A DNA stretch of 15,237 bases. Source: Paracoccaceae bacterium (GTDB taxonomy: Bacteria > Pseudomonadota > Alphaproteobacteria > Rhodobacterales > Rhodobacteraceae). Each line of letters opens with the position of its first letter. Within the stretch, counting starts at the first letter, position 1. The position numbers and the translations under genes are program-made. This document shows positions 7,534 through 14,952 of the stretch, in pieces. The stretch is taken from contig SBFT01000163.1 of the NCBI GenBank assembly GCA_006227805.1, positions 1 to 15,237 on the forward strand. The letters are read 5' to 3'. The notes beneath the pieces were generated by a model. The model was not told the DNA's origin, searched no databases, and worked only from the letters and a program-made list of their open reading frames with translations.

Positions 7534-8493
7534 TCAGTCGGTTTCGTCGGGCAGGTCCAGATCGCCGCTCGCCGCGCGCTTTTCCAGCTGGTCGAGGAAG
7601 CGCTGGAACTTCGGCGCCGACATGCGCCGCGTCACGTTGCGGCAGAGCAGCGCCTCGAGCCAGGGGCGGTTGCCGTGATGCAGGCGCAGAAGCAGGTTCT
7701 GGAGGTAGGGGCGATAGTCGCGCCGTTCACGCCAGAGGCTGTGGAAGCGCCGCGCATCCAGCCGGTCTTCGGCCAGGTAGAGGATCAGCCGGGACAGAAG
7801 GCCCATATCGATCAGGCTGGTCTGAAGCGCCCCGCCCAGGTTGCGCGCGCGCAGGCGCGTGACGTTGGCGCGCTGGAAGAGCGTCGCATGCATCGCGTCC
7901 AGCGGCACCTGCGGATCGTAGAGGATGAAGGCGCGGTCGGCCGCGTCCAGCATGTCGGGGGCATACCCGTAGCGGTCGGTGAACGAGGTGCGGCGCAACT
8001 CGGGGAAGCGGTCTTCCCATTCGGTCATGGCGGGGTCGAGCGTCGCCTGGGGCTGGATCGCCAGCACCCGCGCGCCCGGGGCCGCGACCGAGAAGGCCGC
8101 CGCCGCATAGCCGCAGGGCCCCGCGCCGTAGAACAGGACGCGGTCGAAATCGTCGAAGAAGGCTTCGTCGGTCAGCCGGTCGAAGAGGGCATAGACCGAA
8201 GGCTCGCGGAACCAGGTGTCGCCCTGCGAGATGACGCAGAGATGCGACCAGCCCACATCGCGGACGAACTGGAAGCCGTAGGGCAGGGCCTTTTCGGACA
8301 GGCCGCGGATCGCGCCGGCGGTCTCGAAGGTCACCAGAAGCGTGTCGCCCTTGTCGACGAAGGTGGCGAAATGCCCGCCGTCGAGCGGCTGGAACATGCC
8401 GTGATCCTCGGCGATGGCCTCGAGCCCGGCCTTCCACTCGGCCGTCTTCAGCCCCGCAAGGGACCTGTCCAGGCTGTTGGGTGCGTCCTGCAT
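7534..8493 (-). CDS. Conserved alpha/beta-hydrolase-like protein (often labelled 'PAPS reductase')
   Basis: The 319-residue protein resembles a Rhodobacteraceae family frequently annotated as phosphoadenosine phosphosulfate reductase. I see none of the hallmarks of that enzyme (no ECG-type active-site cysteine motif, no P-loop-like PP motif). The centre instead reads VLFYGAGPCGYAAAAFSVAAPGARVLAIQPQATLDP (about residues 119-153), which has the layout of an alpha/beta-hydrolase nucleophile elbow (compare FYGxSMGGYAA in active members), but the serine position is glycine. A pseudo-hydrolase or a glycan-binding role is possible; function unknown. I prefer the ATG at 8493 over the one at 8523 because it has GAAGGA 9 bases upstream. 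It follows a glycosyltransferase by 118 bases and may belong to the same glycan module. Confidence 0.7.
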   Translation of the reverse strand: MQDAPNSLDRSLAGLKTAEWKAGLEAIAEDHGMFQPLDGGHFATFVDKGDTLLVTFETAGAIRGLSEKALPYGFQFVRDVGWSHLCVISQGDTWFREPSVYALFDRLTDEAFFDDFDRVLFYGAGPCGYAAAAFSVAAPGARVLAIQPQATLDPAMTEWEDRFPELRRTSFTDRYGYAPDMLDAADRAFILYDPQVPLDAMHATLFQRANVTRLRARNLGGALQTSLIDMGLLSRLILYLAEDRLDARRFHSLWRERRDYRPYLQNLLLRLHHGNRPWLEALLCRNVTRRMSAPKFQRFLDQLEKRAASGDLDLPDETD

Positions 8494-8611
8494 CCGCGAA
8501 AGTCCTTCATCACACCCGATCATCTGGAGGACAGGTGGCTTTGCGACAAGCCTATGCGCGAATTGGGGCGGAAATTGGGTCCGGCCATGCCGGTTTCGGG
8601 GACAATGGCGC

Positions 8612-9670
8612 TCAGTGCGCGTCTTTGTTTCCGGCCATGCGACCCAGATTCGCGTAATGCATCAGCACCCGCGCGGTGGGCTGACCCAGAGGTTGCGACG
8701 GCGGCGTCATCAGCAGGCGGGCGAAGAGCGCGCGGTAGGGTTCCTGCAGCATCAGCGCGTCGAAGCGGGCGCGACGCCAGGCGACGGCGGCCTCGTGCAG
8801 GGGGCCCAGAACCGCGTCGCCGCGCAAGGCGTCGAGGATCGCGTCGCGCCGGGGCGCCATCAGCCCGATCGAGGTGTCGGCCTCGGTGTTGAAGTTGCGT
8901 TCGACCCAGTAGTCGAGCCCGAGGAGGTGATCGGAATGCACCGCGCGGCCGCGATCGGCCTTCAGGACATAGCTTTCCATCGCCCCCAGCGCGTAATGGT
9001 TCAGCTGCACCAGCCGCACGTTCGAGCGGCCGTAACTGGAAAAGATCCGCCGCGTCTTGAACTGGTCGTCGAGCGCGCGCCCTTCGCCGTCGAACCAGCG
9101 CGCCGCGGCCAGCCGGGCGGGGTCGGGGTTGCGCGGACGGTGCACGCCCAGTTTCCGGTAGGTGCCGTCGTTGCGGTAGAGCGTCTTGAACATCGCCGCG
9201 CGCCAGGGCCAGGGCATGTCGACGGGGGCGGCGCGGGTGAAGACCTCGGTCACCGGGCGGTCGGTGTAGCGCACCTGTCCGGCATTGCCGAAGAGCCGCC
9301 AGGTCAGCGTGATGGCGGTCGCTTCGGGCAGGGCCGCCAGCAGCGCCGAGACCGTCCGGTCGCCCACGTGGATGTTGACGAATTCGTCGATGTCGATGGG
9401 CAACAGCCATTCGGCGCCGCGCACCACCTGGAGGTCCTGCGCCCGGTTCAGCGCGGTGAACTGGATGCCGCGCCGGTCATGCGGCCCGTCGTTGCGGACA
9501 TGGGTGACATGGCCCAGCTGCGCCAGCCGGTCCAGCATCGCGTCGGTCCCGTCCTGGCAGTCGTTCGAGAAGGCCAGCACGTGGTCGAAGCCGCTGGCCA
9601 GATGATGCGCCAGCCATTCCAGCAGGAAGGCCGCTTCGTTCCGGACAGTGAGAATGACAAGCTTGGTCAA
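8612..9670 (-). CDS. Family 2 glycosyltransferase (GT2_4-like)
   Basis: The 352-residue protein starts directly with the nucleotide-sugar fold, LVILTVRNEAAFLLEWLAHH (from residue 4), followed by SNDCQDGTD (35-43), the metal/UDP-binding DIDEF at 93-97, and a C-terminal block QLNHYALGAMESYVLKADRGR. These are the signatures of the Glyco_tranf_2_4 group, thought to add sugars to cell-surface polymers. No membrane segment or signal peptide is seen, so it is likely cytoplasmic. The start at 9670 is a TTG. The same frame has a TGA only seven codons upstream (9689-9691), which is the stop of the preceding two-domain gene, so the two lie in register. A GAAGAAAG stretch about 12 bases upstream is a weak ribosome site. 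Sugar donor and acceptor cannot be told. Confidence 0.85.
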   Translation of the reverse strand: MTKLVILTVRNEAAFLLEWLAHHLASGFDHVLAFSNDCQDGTDAMLDRLAQLGHVTHVRNDGPHDRRGIQFTALNRAQDLQVVRGAEWLLPIDIDEFVNIHVGDRTVSALLAALPEATAITLTWRLFGNAGQVRYTDRPVTEVFTRAAPVDMPWPWRAAMFKTLYRNDGTYRKLGVHRPRNPDPARLAAARWFDGEGRALDDQFKTRRIFSSYGRSNVRLVQLNHYALGAMESYVLKADRGRAVHSDHLLGLDYWVERNFNTEADTSIGLMAPRRDAILDALRGDAVLGPLHEAAVAWRRARFDALMLQEPYRALFARLLMTPPSQPLGQPTARVLMHYANLGRMAGNKDAH

Positions 9671-9688
9671 TGCTTTGTGTGGCTTTCT

Positions 9689-12049
9689 TCAGGTTTCAAG
9701 GTCGAGCGCCAGGGCATAGGCCACGCGTTCGGCATCGGTCAGCCGGATGCGCAGGGCCTCGGCGTAGAGGTCGCGGAATTCGGGGATGGCGTGCAGTTCG
9801 GCTGCCTTGGCGCGGTGCCAGGCGAAGCCCTCGTCATGCAGGCGTGCCAGCGTCGGGTCCGCCTTCAGACGCTCCATCTCGGCGCGCAGGCGGGGGATGT
9901 TGCGCTGGATCGTGATGTCGCGGACATAGCTCCAGTCCATCCGGATCCAGTAGTTCAGCCCGATCGAGCGGTCGACATGCAGCGCGCGCCCCCGCTGGCG
10001 CTTGACGAGGAAGCTTTCGGCCGAGCGCAGCGCGTAGTGGTTCAGTTGCAGAAGGTCATAGCCGATCGAGGATTTCGAGTTGCGCCAGCCCTTCTGCGCC
10101 GCCTCGCGCGTCATGTCCCGGCCCGAGCCGTTGACCCACTTGACCCGGGGCAGGTGCGCCTTGTCCAGCTTGTTGGGGCGGTGGCAGCCCAGCTTGGCGT
10201 AGGCCCCGATGTTGCGCACCATGGTCTTGAAGCCCCAGGCGGTGTGCGGCTTGGGACAGTATTTCGGGGCGCACATGTCGAACTGGCCGATCACCAGGTC
10301 GTCGGCCAGGCGCGTCACGCCGTTATGTCCGAACAGCCGCCAGGTCATCGCGACATTGGTGGCGTCGGGCACAAGGTCGAGGAAATCCGCGAGCGTGCCG
10401 TTGCCGCAGCGCACGTTGATGAATTCGTCCACGTCGATATGGATGATCCAGTCGGCTCGGGTGACGACGTCCTCCTTCATCGCGCGGTTCAGGGCGTGCT
10501 GCTGGGGGGACTTTCCCTTCCAGTCGTCGTTGTTGCGGTGATGCACGATCCCCATTGCCGCGAGCCGCGCGAGGATCGCGTCGGTGCCGTCGGTGCAGTC
10601 GTTGGTGTAGATCAGGAACGTGTCGATCCCGATGGCCCGGTGATGCGCGATCCATTCCAGGATGTAGGGCGCTTCGTTCTTCATGCAGGCGACGATGACA
10701 TTGCCGGTCGAGCCGGGGGCCAGGTCGCGCGGCGGGGCAGGCACATAGGCGGGGGCCGGCCGGTCTTCGCCGACCGCGCCCAGCCGGTCATGCGGCGCGA
10801 AGGGCGAGGCGACGAGGCTGCGGAACTTCTCGACCGCCAGCGGCGGCAGGATGGCGCGGGCGGTCTCGCTCAGCGCCGGTTCTGCGCGGGGGCGGCTGCG
10901 GGCCTTGGGCGCGTCGCTGGCCTGGGCGTCGTCCGGCCGGGCCTTCCCGGCCGCGCGCATGGCCTTGTCGATGCGCCACATGAAGCCCAGGAGGTATTGC
11001 GTGGCACGAAAGCCGAAGCGGGGATCGGCCTCGGTCCAGGGTTCGGCCTCTGGTGGGGGCTCGAAGATCGCGGGGTCGAGGCCATGGTCGCGCGCCAGCG
11101 CGAGGTTCGCCGCGTGGAAGCGGCGGCCGAGCGCACCAAGACCTGCGGGGTCGATGTGCGGCCCGTCGACCGAAAGCTCCGAGAGGAAGGTCCGCCACAG
11201 CGCGCGCGGCAGGATGCGCTTGCGCGGGCGCAGCACCTGCAGCAGGACCGCGTTCATCGCGCGCGCCCGCGCCACATGGGCGGCCGAAGGCTGGGCGGGC
11301 GGCGCCTCGGGTTCGATCCCGCCGGGGATCGGCCCGATCCCGAAGGCCAGGGCCAGTTCCTCGGCCAGCTCCGCGCCGGCGAAGCGCGCCGGATCGAAGG
11401 CGCGCAGGCGCACGGACCCGTCCCCGAAAGCACCTTCATACCGGCGCACAAGCTGCTGGAAGTCCAGCCAGAAAAGCGGAGCCTGGGTTTCCGTGAACAG
11501 ACCTGCCTGCGGGTCGGTCCCGGGCGCGCGATCAAGGCAGGCCTCCCACCAGTCCGGCGCCTCCACAAGGCCCAGTTCGACATCGAGACCGGTGGCGCGG
11601 CCCTCCATCACCTGGGCGGCATAGGCGCGTGCGGCCAGCCGCGCGGGCTCGTCCACATAGGCGAGCACGGTGATGTCCTCCGACAGCGGGCGCAACAGAT
11701 CGCGCAGGCGCCGGAACTCGGTCGCGCGGTGCAGCGATCCGGCGATCTGGCTGGCCGACAGGATCAGGACCTGCGGCTGCGCGCGCGCCACTTCCGCCGC
11801 CAGCTCCTGCGCCAGAACGCGGCGCAATCCCTCCTGCTGGTCGGGCGAGATCACGCCGCGATTGTAGCGCAGGGGATCGACATGGTCGGGGTCCGTCACC
11901 GCCATGAAGAGCCGCGTGTGATTGGCGCCGCCCGCCGCCCGGGAATAGAGGACGCCCATGCGCTCGAGGGCCTCGCGCCTGGCGGCGAGCGCCCCTTGCA
12001 GGCGCGGCGCGCCGGTCTCGTCCGGGCCGATATGCAGCACGATCCGCAT
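9689..12049 (-). CDS. Two-domain protein: degenerate sulfotransferase-like N-terminus fused to family 2 glycosyltransferase
   Basis: The 786-residue protein has an N-terminal part (about 1-330) laid out like a PAPS-dependent sulfotransferase: LHIGPDETGAPRLQGALA at 5-22 sits where active enzymes have a KTGTT-x-LQ P-loop, and LAYVDEPARLAARAYAAQ at 129-146 sits where they have YVR...S-x-Y. The key Lys, Thr-Thr, Arg and Ser are all replaced. A low-complexity Ala/Pro/Arg linker (about 365-445) leads to a full glycosyltransferase domain from N450 (VIVACMKNEAPYILEWIAHH) with TNDCTDGTD, D539-V-D541-E-F and QLNHYALRSAESFLVKRQRGR. The ATG at 12049 overlaps the stop of the upstream sulfotransferase gene (ATGA); the frame is open further upstream, but that part is Arg/Pro/Gly-rich noise over the sulfotransferase gene. 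The C-terminal call is firm; the N-terminal one rests on pattern alignment by eye. Confidence 0.78.
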   Translation of the reverse strand: MRIVLHIGPDETGAPRLQGALAARREALERMGVLYSRAAGGANHTRLFMAVTDPDHVDPLRYNRGVISPDQQEGLRRVLAQELAAEVARAQPQVLILSASQIAGSLHRATEFRRLRDLLRPLSEDITVLAYVDEPARLAARAYAAQVMEGRATGLDVELGLVEAPDWWEACLDRAPGTDPQAGLFTETQAPLFWLDFQQLVRRYEGAFGDGSVRLRAFDPARFAGAELAEELALAFGIGPIPGGIEPEAPPAQPSAAHVARARAMNAVLLQVLRPRKRILPRALWRTFLSELSVDGPHIDPAGLGALGRRFHAANLALARDHGLDPAIFEPPPEAEPWTEADPRFGFRATQYLLGFMWRIDKAMRAAGKARPDDAQASDAPKARSRPRAEPALSETARAILPPLAVEKFRSLVASPFAPHDRLGAVGEDRPAPAYVPAPPRDLAPGSTGNVIVACMKNEAPYILEWIAHHRAIGIDTFLIYTNDCTDGTDAILARLAAMGIVHHRNNDDWKGKSPQQHALNRAMKEDVVTRADWIIHIDVDEFINVRCGNGTLADFLDLVPDATNVAMTWRLFGHNGVTRLADDLVIGQFDMCAPKYCPKPHTAWGFKTMVRNIGAYAKLGCHRPNKLDKAHLPRVKWVNGSGRDMTREAAQKGWRNSKSSIGYDLLQLNHYALRSAESFLVKRQRGRALHVDRSIGLNYWIRMDWSYVRDITIQRNIPRLRAEMERLKADPTLARLHDEGFAWHRAKAAELHAIPEFRDLYAEALRIRLTDAERVAYALALDLET

Positions 12050-12681
12050 CAGGCCCGGGCCCGTCCGGTGGTGAGCGGATTGGTGTTGCTGCGGCCCCAC
12101 CAGGGCAGGCGCAGGCCCAGATGCGCCGCCAGCCGGTCGCGGGCATCGGGGGCCGCGATGTCCAGTTCGAGGAAACGCGGATCGCCCGCGAAGATCGCCC
12201 GCAGATGGGCGTGATGCGCCTCGATCCACTGGATGCGCGCCTTCGTCGTGTCGCCGAACCCCGTGGGCAGGCCCGGTATGTCGGCCTGGGGCAGGCGGTC
12301 GCCCAGGTTCGACCAGGCCAGCATCGACTGCGACATCAGGAAGGCGTCGCGCCGGGTCGCGATGAAGCGCGTCTCGGGGTGAAGCCGGCGCAGCGCGTCG
12401 ATCACGCCGAAATCCGTCTGCGGCCAGAGCGAGCGCCCCTCGCGCATGACGCTCATCTCGGAAATCGCGCTGAAGTCGCTCAGATGCGCCAGCGGGTCGC
12501 CCTGTTCGAAATAGCCCAGATATATCAGCTCTCCCACATAAGCACCTGACAGATCAGGGTTTTCGGTCTGTTCGGGTCTGATCTTGTGGTCGATGGTCGA
12601 CAGGCCCGCCCGCCGCAGCGCGCGCGCCAGCGTCGTGGTGCCCGATTTCGGCAGGCCCAGGTTGATCACGCGCAGGCTCAC
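12049..12681 (-). CDS. Sulfotransferase family protein
   Basis: The 210-residue protein is likely to transfer sulfate from PAPS to a hydroxyl on a glycan or other acceptor. The PAPS 5'-phosphosulfate loop is intact: LGLPKSGTTTLARAL with K12, S13, G14, T15 and T16. The 3'-phosphate-binding region ETRFIATRRDAFLMSQSM has the expected Arg and Ser. It is short for the family but shows both ends of the fold. The start is a GTG at 12681 that overlaps the stop of the upstream glycosyltransferase (GTGA), and its stop overlaps the start of the two-domain gene (ATGA), so all three are probably translated in a coupled way. No signal peptide or membrane anchor is visible, so it would act in the cytoplasm, before export of the product. 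The acceptor is unknown. Confidence 0.87.
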   Translation of the reverse strand: MSLRVINLGLPKSGTTTLARALRRAGLSTIDHKIRPEQTENPDLSGAYVGELIYLGYFEQGDPLAHLSDFSAISEMSVMREGRSLWPQTDFGVIDALRRLHPETRFIATRRDAFLMSQSMLAWSNLGDRLPQADIPGLPTGFGDTTKARIQWIEAHHAHLRAIFAGDPRFLELDIAAPDARDRLAAHLGLRLPWWGRSNTNPLTTGRARA

Positions 12682-13709
12682 GTCACCAGCCCCAGTTCCG
12701 CGATCAGCGCGGCCTCCTGCGGCGGCAGGGGATCGGCCGCGCGCAACTGCTCACGCATCCGCCGGTAGTCGGGCTGGCCGAGCAGCGCCTCGGCCCGGGC
12801 GCGGTGCAGGCGCACCGCCTCGTCATGGAGCGCGCCCACCCCCGGCAGCGCCTTCAGCGCCGCGATCCCCTCCGACAGGGCCGGCAGGTAGCGCCGGATC
12901 GATAGGTCCTGCCAGGCGGGATCGTTGCGCTCGCGCCAGTAGGTGTCGTCGAAGGCGCGGTTCTCGCGGTTCACGTCGCCCCGGTCGTTCTTGACCAGGT
13001 AGCTCTCCAGCGAGCGCAGGGCGTAATGGTTCAGCGTCGCGAAATCCCGCGCGCCCTTCGCCGGAAAGCGGCGGATGCGACGCGGATTGGCGGCGACGAG
13101 AAAGCGGTGCGGCACCGCCCGCCCCGATCCGTCGGTCCAGGCGGGGCGTCTGCGCGGCGGCAGGCCCTGTCGGAAGAAGGGCCGGTGGGCGCCGTAGTAG
13201 TGCAGCGGAAAATCCCGCCGCACCAGGGACTTGACCTCGATCGCGGTCTCGCCGCACCAAAGGTCGGGATTGTGGCTGCGGGTGAATTGTTCGATCACGG
13301 GGCGGTCCTCGAAGGTCTCGACCCCGTCATTGGCGAAGAACTGGAAATGGACCGAGATCGCCTGCGGATTGCCGCAGGCCGCGATCAGCGCCGGGATGGT
13401 GTGATCGCCCGCGTGGATGTTCAGGAATTCGTCCACATCCGCCACCCAGACCCAGTCGGCGGCGCTGACAATCTCCTGGCGCGCGGCATGTTTCAGCGCC
13501 TCCATCTGGTAGTTGCGCCCCCGGGCGGGGTTGGGCAGGTGCCGGACGATGCCCGCGCGCGCCAGCGCATCCAGCAGCCGGTCCGTGGCATCCGTGCAGT
13601 CGTTGGAATAGAACAGGAAGTCTGTGACGCCGATCAGGCGATGAAAGGCGATCCATTCCAGCAGGAAGGGCCCTTCGTTCTTCACGCAGGTGACGGCGGT
13701 TATCCGCAT
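12678..13709 (-). CDS. Family 2 glycosyltransferase (GT2_4-like), first gene of the glycan module
   Basis: The 343-residue protein opens with MRITAVTCVKNEGPFLLEWI, then YSNDCTDATD at about 34-43, a DVDEF motif at 91-95 for nucleotide-sugar and metal binding, and the C-terminal TLNHYALRSLESYLVKNDRG shared with the other two glycosyltransferase domains in this window. I chose the ATG at 13709: it puts the fold at the N-terminus and has AAAGGTG about 5 bases upstream, while the open frame further up (to 13991) is Arg/Gly/Pro-rich and lies in the divergent promoter region. It leads a five-gene minus-strand run and overlaps the sulfotransferase gene by GTGA. No membrane segment is seen. Sugar specificity cannot be read from the sequence. 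Confidence 0.87.
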   Translation of the reverse strand: MRITAVTCVKNEGPFLLEWIAFHRLIGVTDFLFYSNDCTDATDRLLDALARAGIVRHLPNPARGRNYQMEALKHAARQEIVSAADWVWVADVDEFLNIHAGDHTIPALIAACGNPQAISVHFQFFANDGVETFEDRPVIEQFTRSHNPDLWCGETAIEVKSLVRRDFPLHYYGAHRPFFRQGLPPRRRPAWTDGSGRAVPHRFLVAANPRRIRRFPAKGARDFATLNHYALRSLESYLVKNDRGDVNRENRAFDDTYWRERNDPAWQDLSIRRYLPALSEGIAALKALPGVGALHDEAVRLHRARAEALLGQPDYRRMREQLRAADPLPPQEAALIAELGLVT

Positions 13710-13795
13710 CGCGCACCTTTCGCCGTGACTGGGCCATGCCTCATCCGGTTGCCTGTTCGTCGCCGCCTGTGCCGCGCCATCCTCGCCCGGATGGC

Positions 13796-13813
13796 CTTGT
13801 TTTCTTGAACAAG
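13796..13813. promoter_or_regulatory. Perfect inverted repeat, possible operator, in divergent intergenic region
   Basis: CTTGTT (13796-13801) and AACAAG (13808-13813) form a 6-bp inverted repeat with a 6-base spacer in a locally A/T-rich patch. It lies 87 bases upstream of the glycosyltransferase start and 159 bases upstream of the MoxR-type gene. The geometry would suit a dimeric repressor or a small hairpin. No regulator gene is in the window and no convincing -35/-10 pair was found beside it. Confidence 0.3.
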
Positions 13814-13871
13814 TGATGACATGTCCGATTCGCCGCGTCAATTGCGCGGGCCGCCTTCGGGCGCGCGCCCG

Positions 13872-13909
13872 ACCCGGCCAAGGACCCGGCCACCCGACCC
13901 GGCCACCCG
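13872..13909. repeat. Short tandem repeat, 13-base unit
   Basis: Two perfect copies of ACCCGGCCACCCG (13884-13896 and 13897-13909) follow a partial copy ACCCGGCCA (13872-13880). The tract lies in the intergenic region between the divergent glycosyltransferase and MoxR genes, about 60 bases before the MoxR start. It looks like slippage-prone C/G-rich sequence; no function is evident. Confidence 0.7.
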
Positions 13910-13960
13910 GTCCTTCTTGACGCCGTGCGACCCCCATGCCCTTCTGTATTCCGCTGTCCC

Positions 13961-13967
13961 AGGGAGG
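13961..13967 (+). promoter_or_regulatory. Ribosome binding site that sets the MoxR gene start
   Basis: AGGGAGG lies 4 bases before the ATG at 13972. It argues for this start over the in-frame ATG at 13936, which has no such site and would add 12 residues (MPFCIPLSQGGS) that do not look like the family. Confidence 0.7.
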
Positions 13968-13971
13968 TTCC

Positions 13972-14880
13972 ATGCAGATACCCCAGTCCATCGACGCCGT
14001 CGCCCGGGCGCTGGCCGGACAGAACTATGTCTGCGGGCGCGACCTGGCGACCGTGGTCTTCCTGGCGCTGAAACTCGGCCGCCCGCTGTTCCTCGAAGGC
14101 GAGGCCGGCGTCGGCAAGACCGAGATCGCCAAGGCCATCGCGGCGGCCCTGGGGCGGCGGCTGATCCGCCTGCAATGCTACGAAGGCCTCGACGCCGCCA
14201 GCGCCGTCTACGAATGGAACTTTCCCGCCCAGATGATCGCGATCCGCACCGCCGAGGCCGCGGGCCATGCCGACCGCGAGGCGCTGCAGGCCCAGCTCTT
14301 CAGCGCCGATTACCTGACCGAACGCCCGCTCCTGCAGGCGATGCGCCCCGATGCGAACGGCGCGCCGGTCCTCTTGATCGACGAGCTTGACCGCACCGAC
14401 GAACCCTTCGAGGCCTTCCTGCTCGAGGCGCTCTCGGACTTCCAGGTCACGATCCCCGAACTCGGGACCATCAAGGCCCCCGAGCCGCCCATCGTGATCC
14501 TGACCTCGAACCGCACGCGCGAGGTGCATGATGCGCTCAAGCGCCGCTGCCTCTATCACTGGGTCGACTACCCCGATTTCGACCGCGAGATCGCGATCCT
14601 GCAGGCCCGCGCCCCCGAAGCCAGCGAGGCCCTCAGCCGCGAGATCGTGGCCTTCGTCCAGAAACTCAGGACCGAGGACCTGTTCAAGAAGCCGGGCGTG
14701 GCGGAAACCATCGACTGGGCGAAATGCCTGCTGGCGCTCGACGTGATCAACCTCTCGCCCGAAGTCATCGCCGACACGATGGGCGCGATCCTCAAGTATC
14801 AGGACGACATCGCCAGGTTGCAGGGCTCGGAAGCCAGGCGCCTCCTGGACGAGGCCAGGAAAAGCCTGGCGCCGGTCTGA
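13972..14880 (+). CDS. MoxR-type AAA+ ATPase
   Basis: The 302-residue protein belongs to the MoxR branch of AAA+ ATPases, chaperone-like machines that remodel or activate partner enzymes, usually together with a VWA-domain protein. Walker A is GEAGVGKT at 43-50, Walker B is VLLIDELD at 133-140, the sensor-1 asparagine is N180 in VILTSNRTRE, and an arginine-rich LKRRCLYHW follows as the sensor-2/arginine-finger region. The length is normal for the family. The start is fixed by a strong AGGGAGG site. The next gene, 72 bases downstream on the same strand, is a CoxE-like protein, the usual partner. In some bacteria such pairs insert metals or mature CO dehydrogenase-like enzymes; the client here is outside the window, so that role is only a possibility. 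Confidence 0.9.
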   Translation: MQIPQSIDAVARALAGQNYVCGRDLATVVFLALKLGRPLFLEGEAGVGKTEIAKAIAAALGRRLIRLQCYEGLDAASAVYEWNFPAQMIAIRTAEAAGHADREALQAQLFSADYLTERPLLQAMRPDANGAPVLLIDELDRTDEPFEAFLLEALSDFQVTIPELGTIKAPEPPIVILTSNRTREVHDALKRRCLYHWVDYPDFDREIAILQARAPEASEALSREIVAFVQKLRTEDLFKKPGVAETIDWAKCLLALDVINLSPEVIADTMGAILKYQDDIARLQGSEARRLLDEARKSLAPV

Positions 14881-14895
14881 TGCGTCCGTCCTTCC

Positions 14896-14944
14896 CCTTG
14901 CCGAAAATATCCTCGGGGGGTGCGGGGGGCAGACAGCCCCCCGC
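14896..14944. repeat. Second intergenic element with ATATTTTCGG motif and G/C hairpin
   Basis: Between the MoxR and CoxE-like genes, CTTGCCGAAAATATCCTCGG is followed by a G-run and a 9-bp hairpin (14922-14930 with 14936-14944, loop AGACA). On the minus strand it reads as a C-block, GAGGATATTTTCGGCAAG, the same layout (hairpin, C-block, G, ATATTT or GTATTT, CGG) as the element at 3889-3998. I recognise this type from Rhodobacteraceae intergenic regions. The hairpin ends 8 bases before the downstream ATG. Confidence 0.55.
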
Positions 14945-14952
14945 TGTCGGGC

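Noticed and set aside
8581..8593. Hairpin CCGGC-CAT-GCCGG downstream of the GT gene, considered as a terminator.
   Set aside because: The stem is only 5 bp and no U-tract follows in the minus direction.
8414..12214. A plus-strand open frame of about 1,266 codons opposite the glycan module.
   Set aside because: It is antisense to well-supported genes, rich in Arg, Gly, His and Gln as expected for the reverse frame of high-GC codons, and shows no recognisable domain. Its apparent internal similarity reflects the paralogous GT domains on the other strand.
13917..13950. TTGACG followed by TGTATT as a promoter for the MoxR gene.
   Set aside because: The spacer is 22 bases, too long for a standard promoter, and no better -10 is seen at 16-18 bases.
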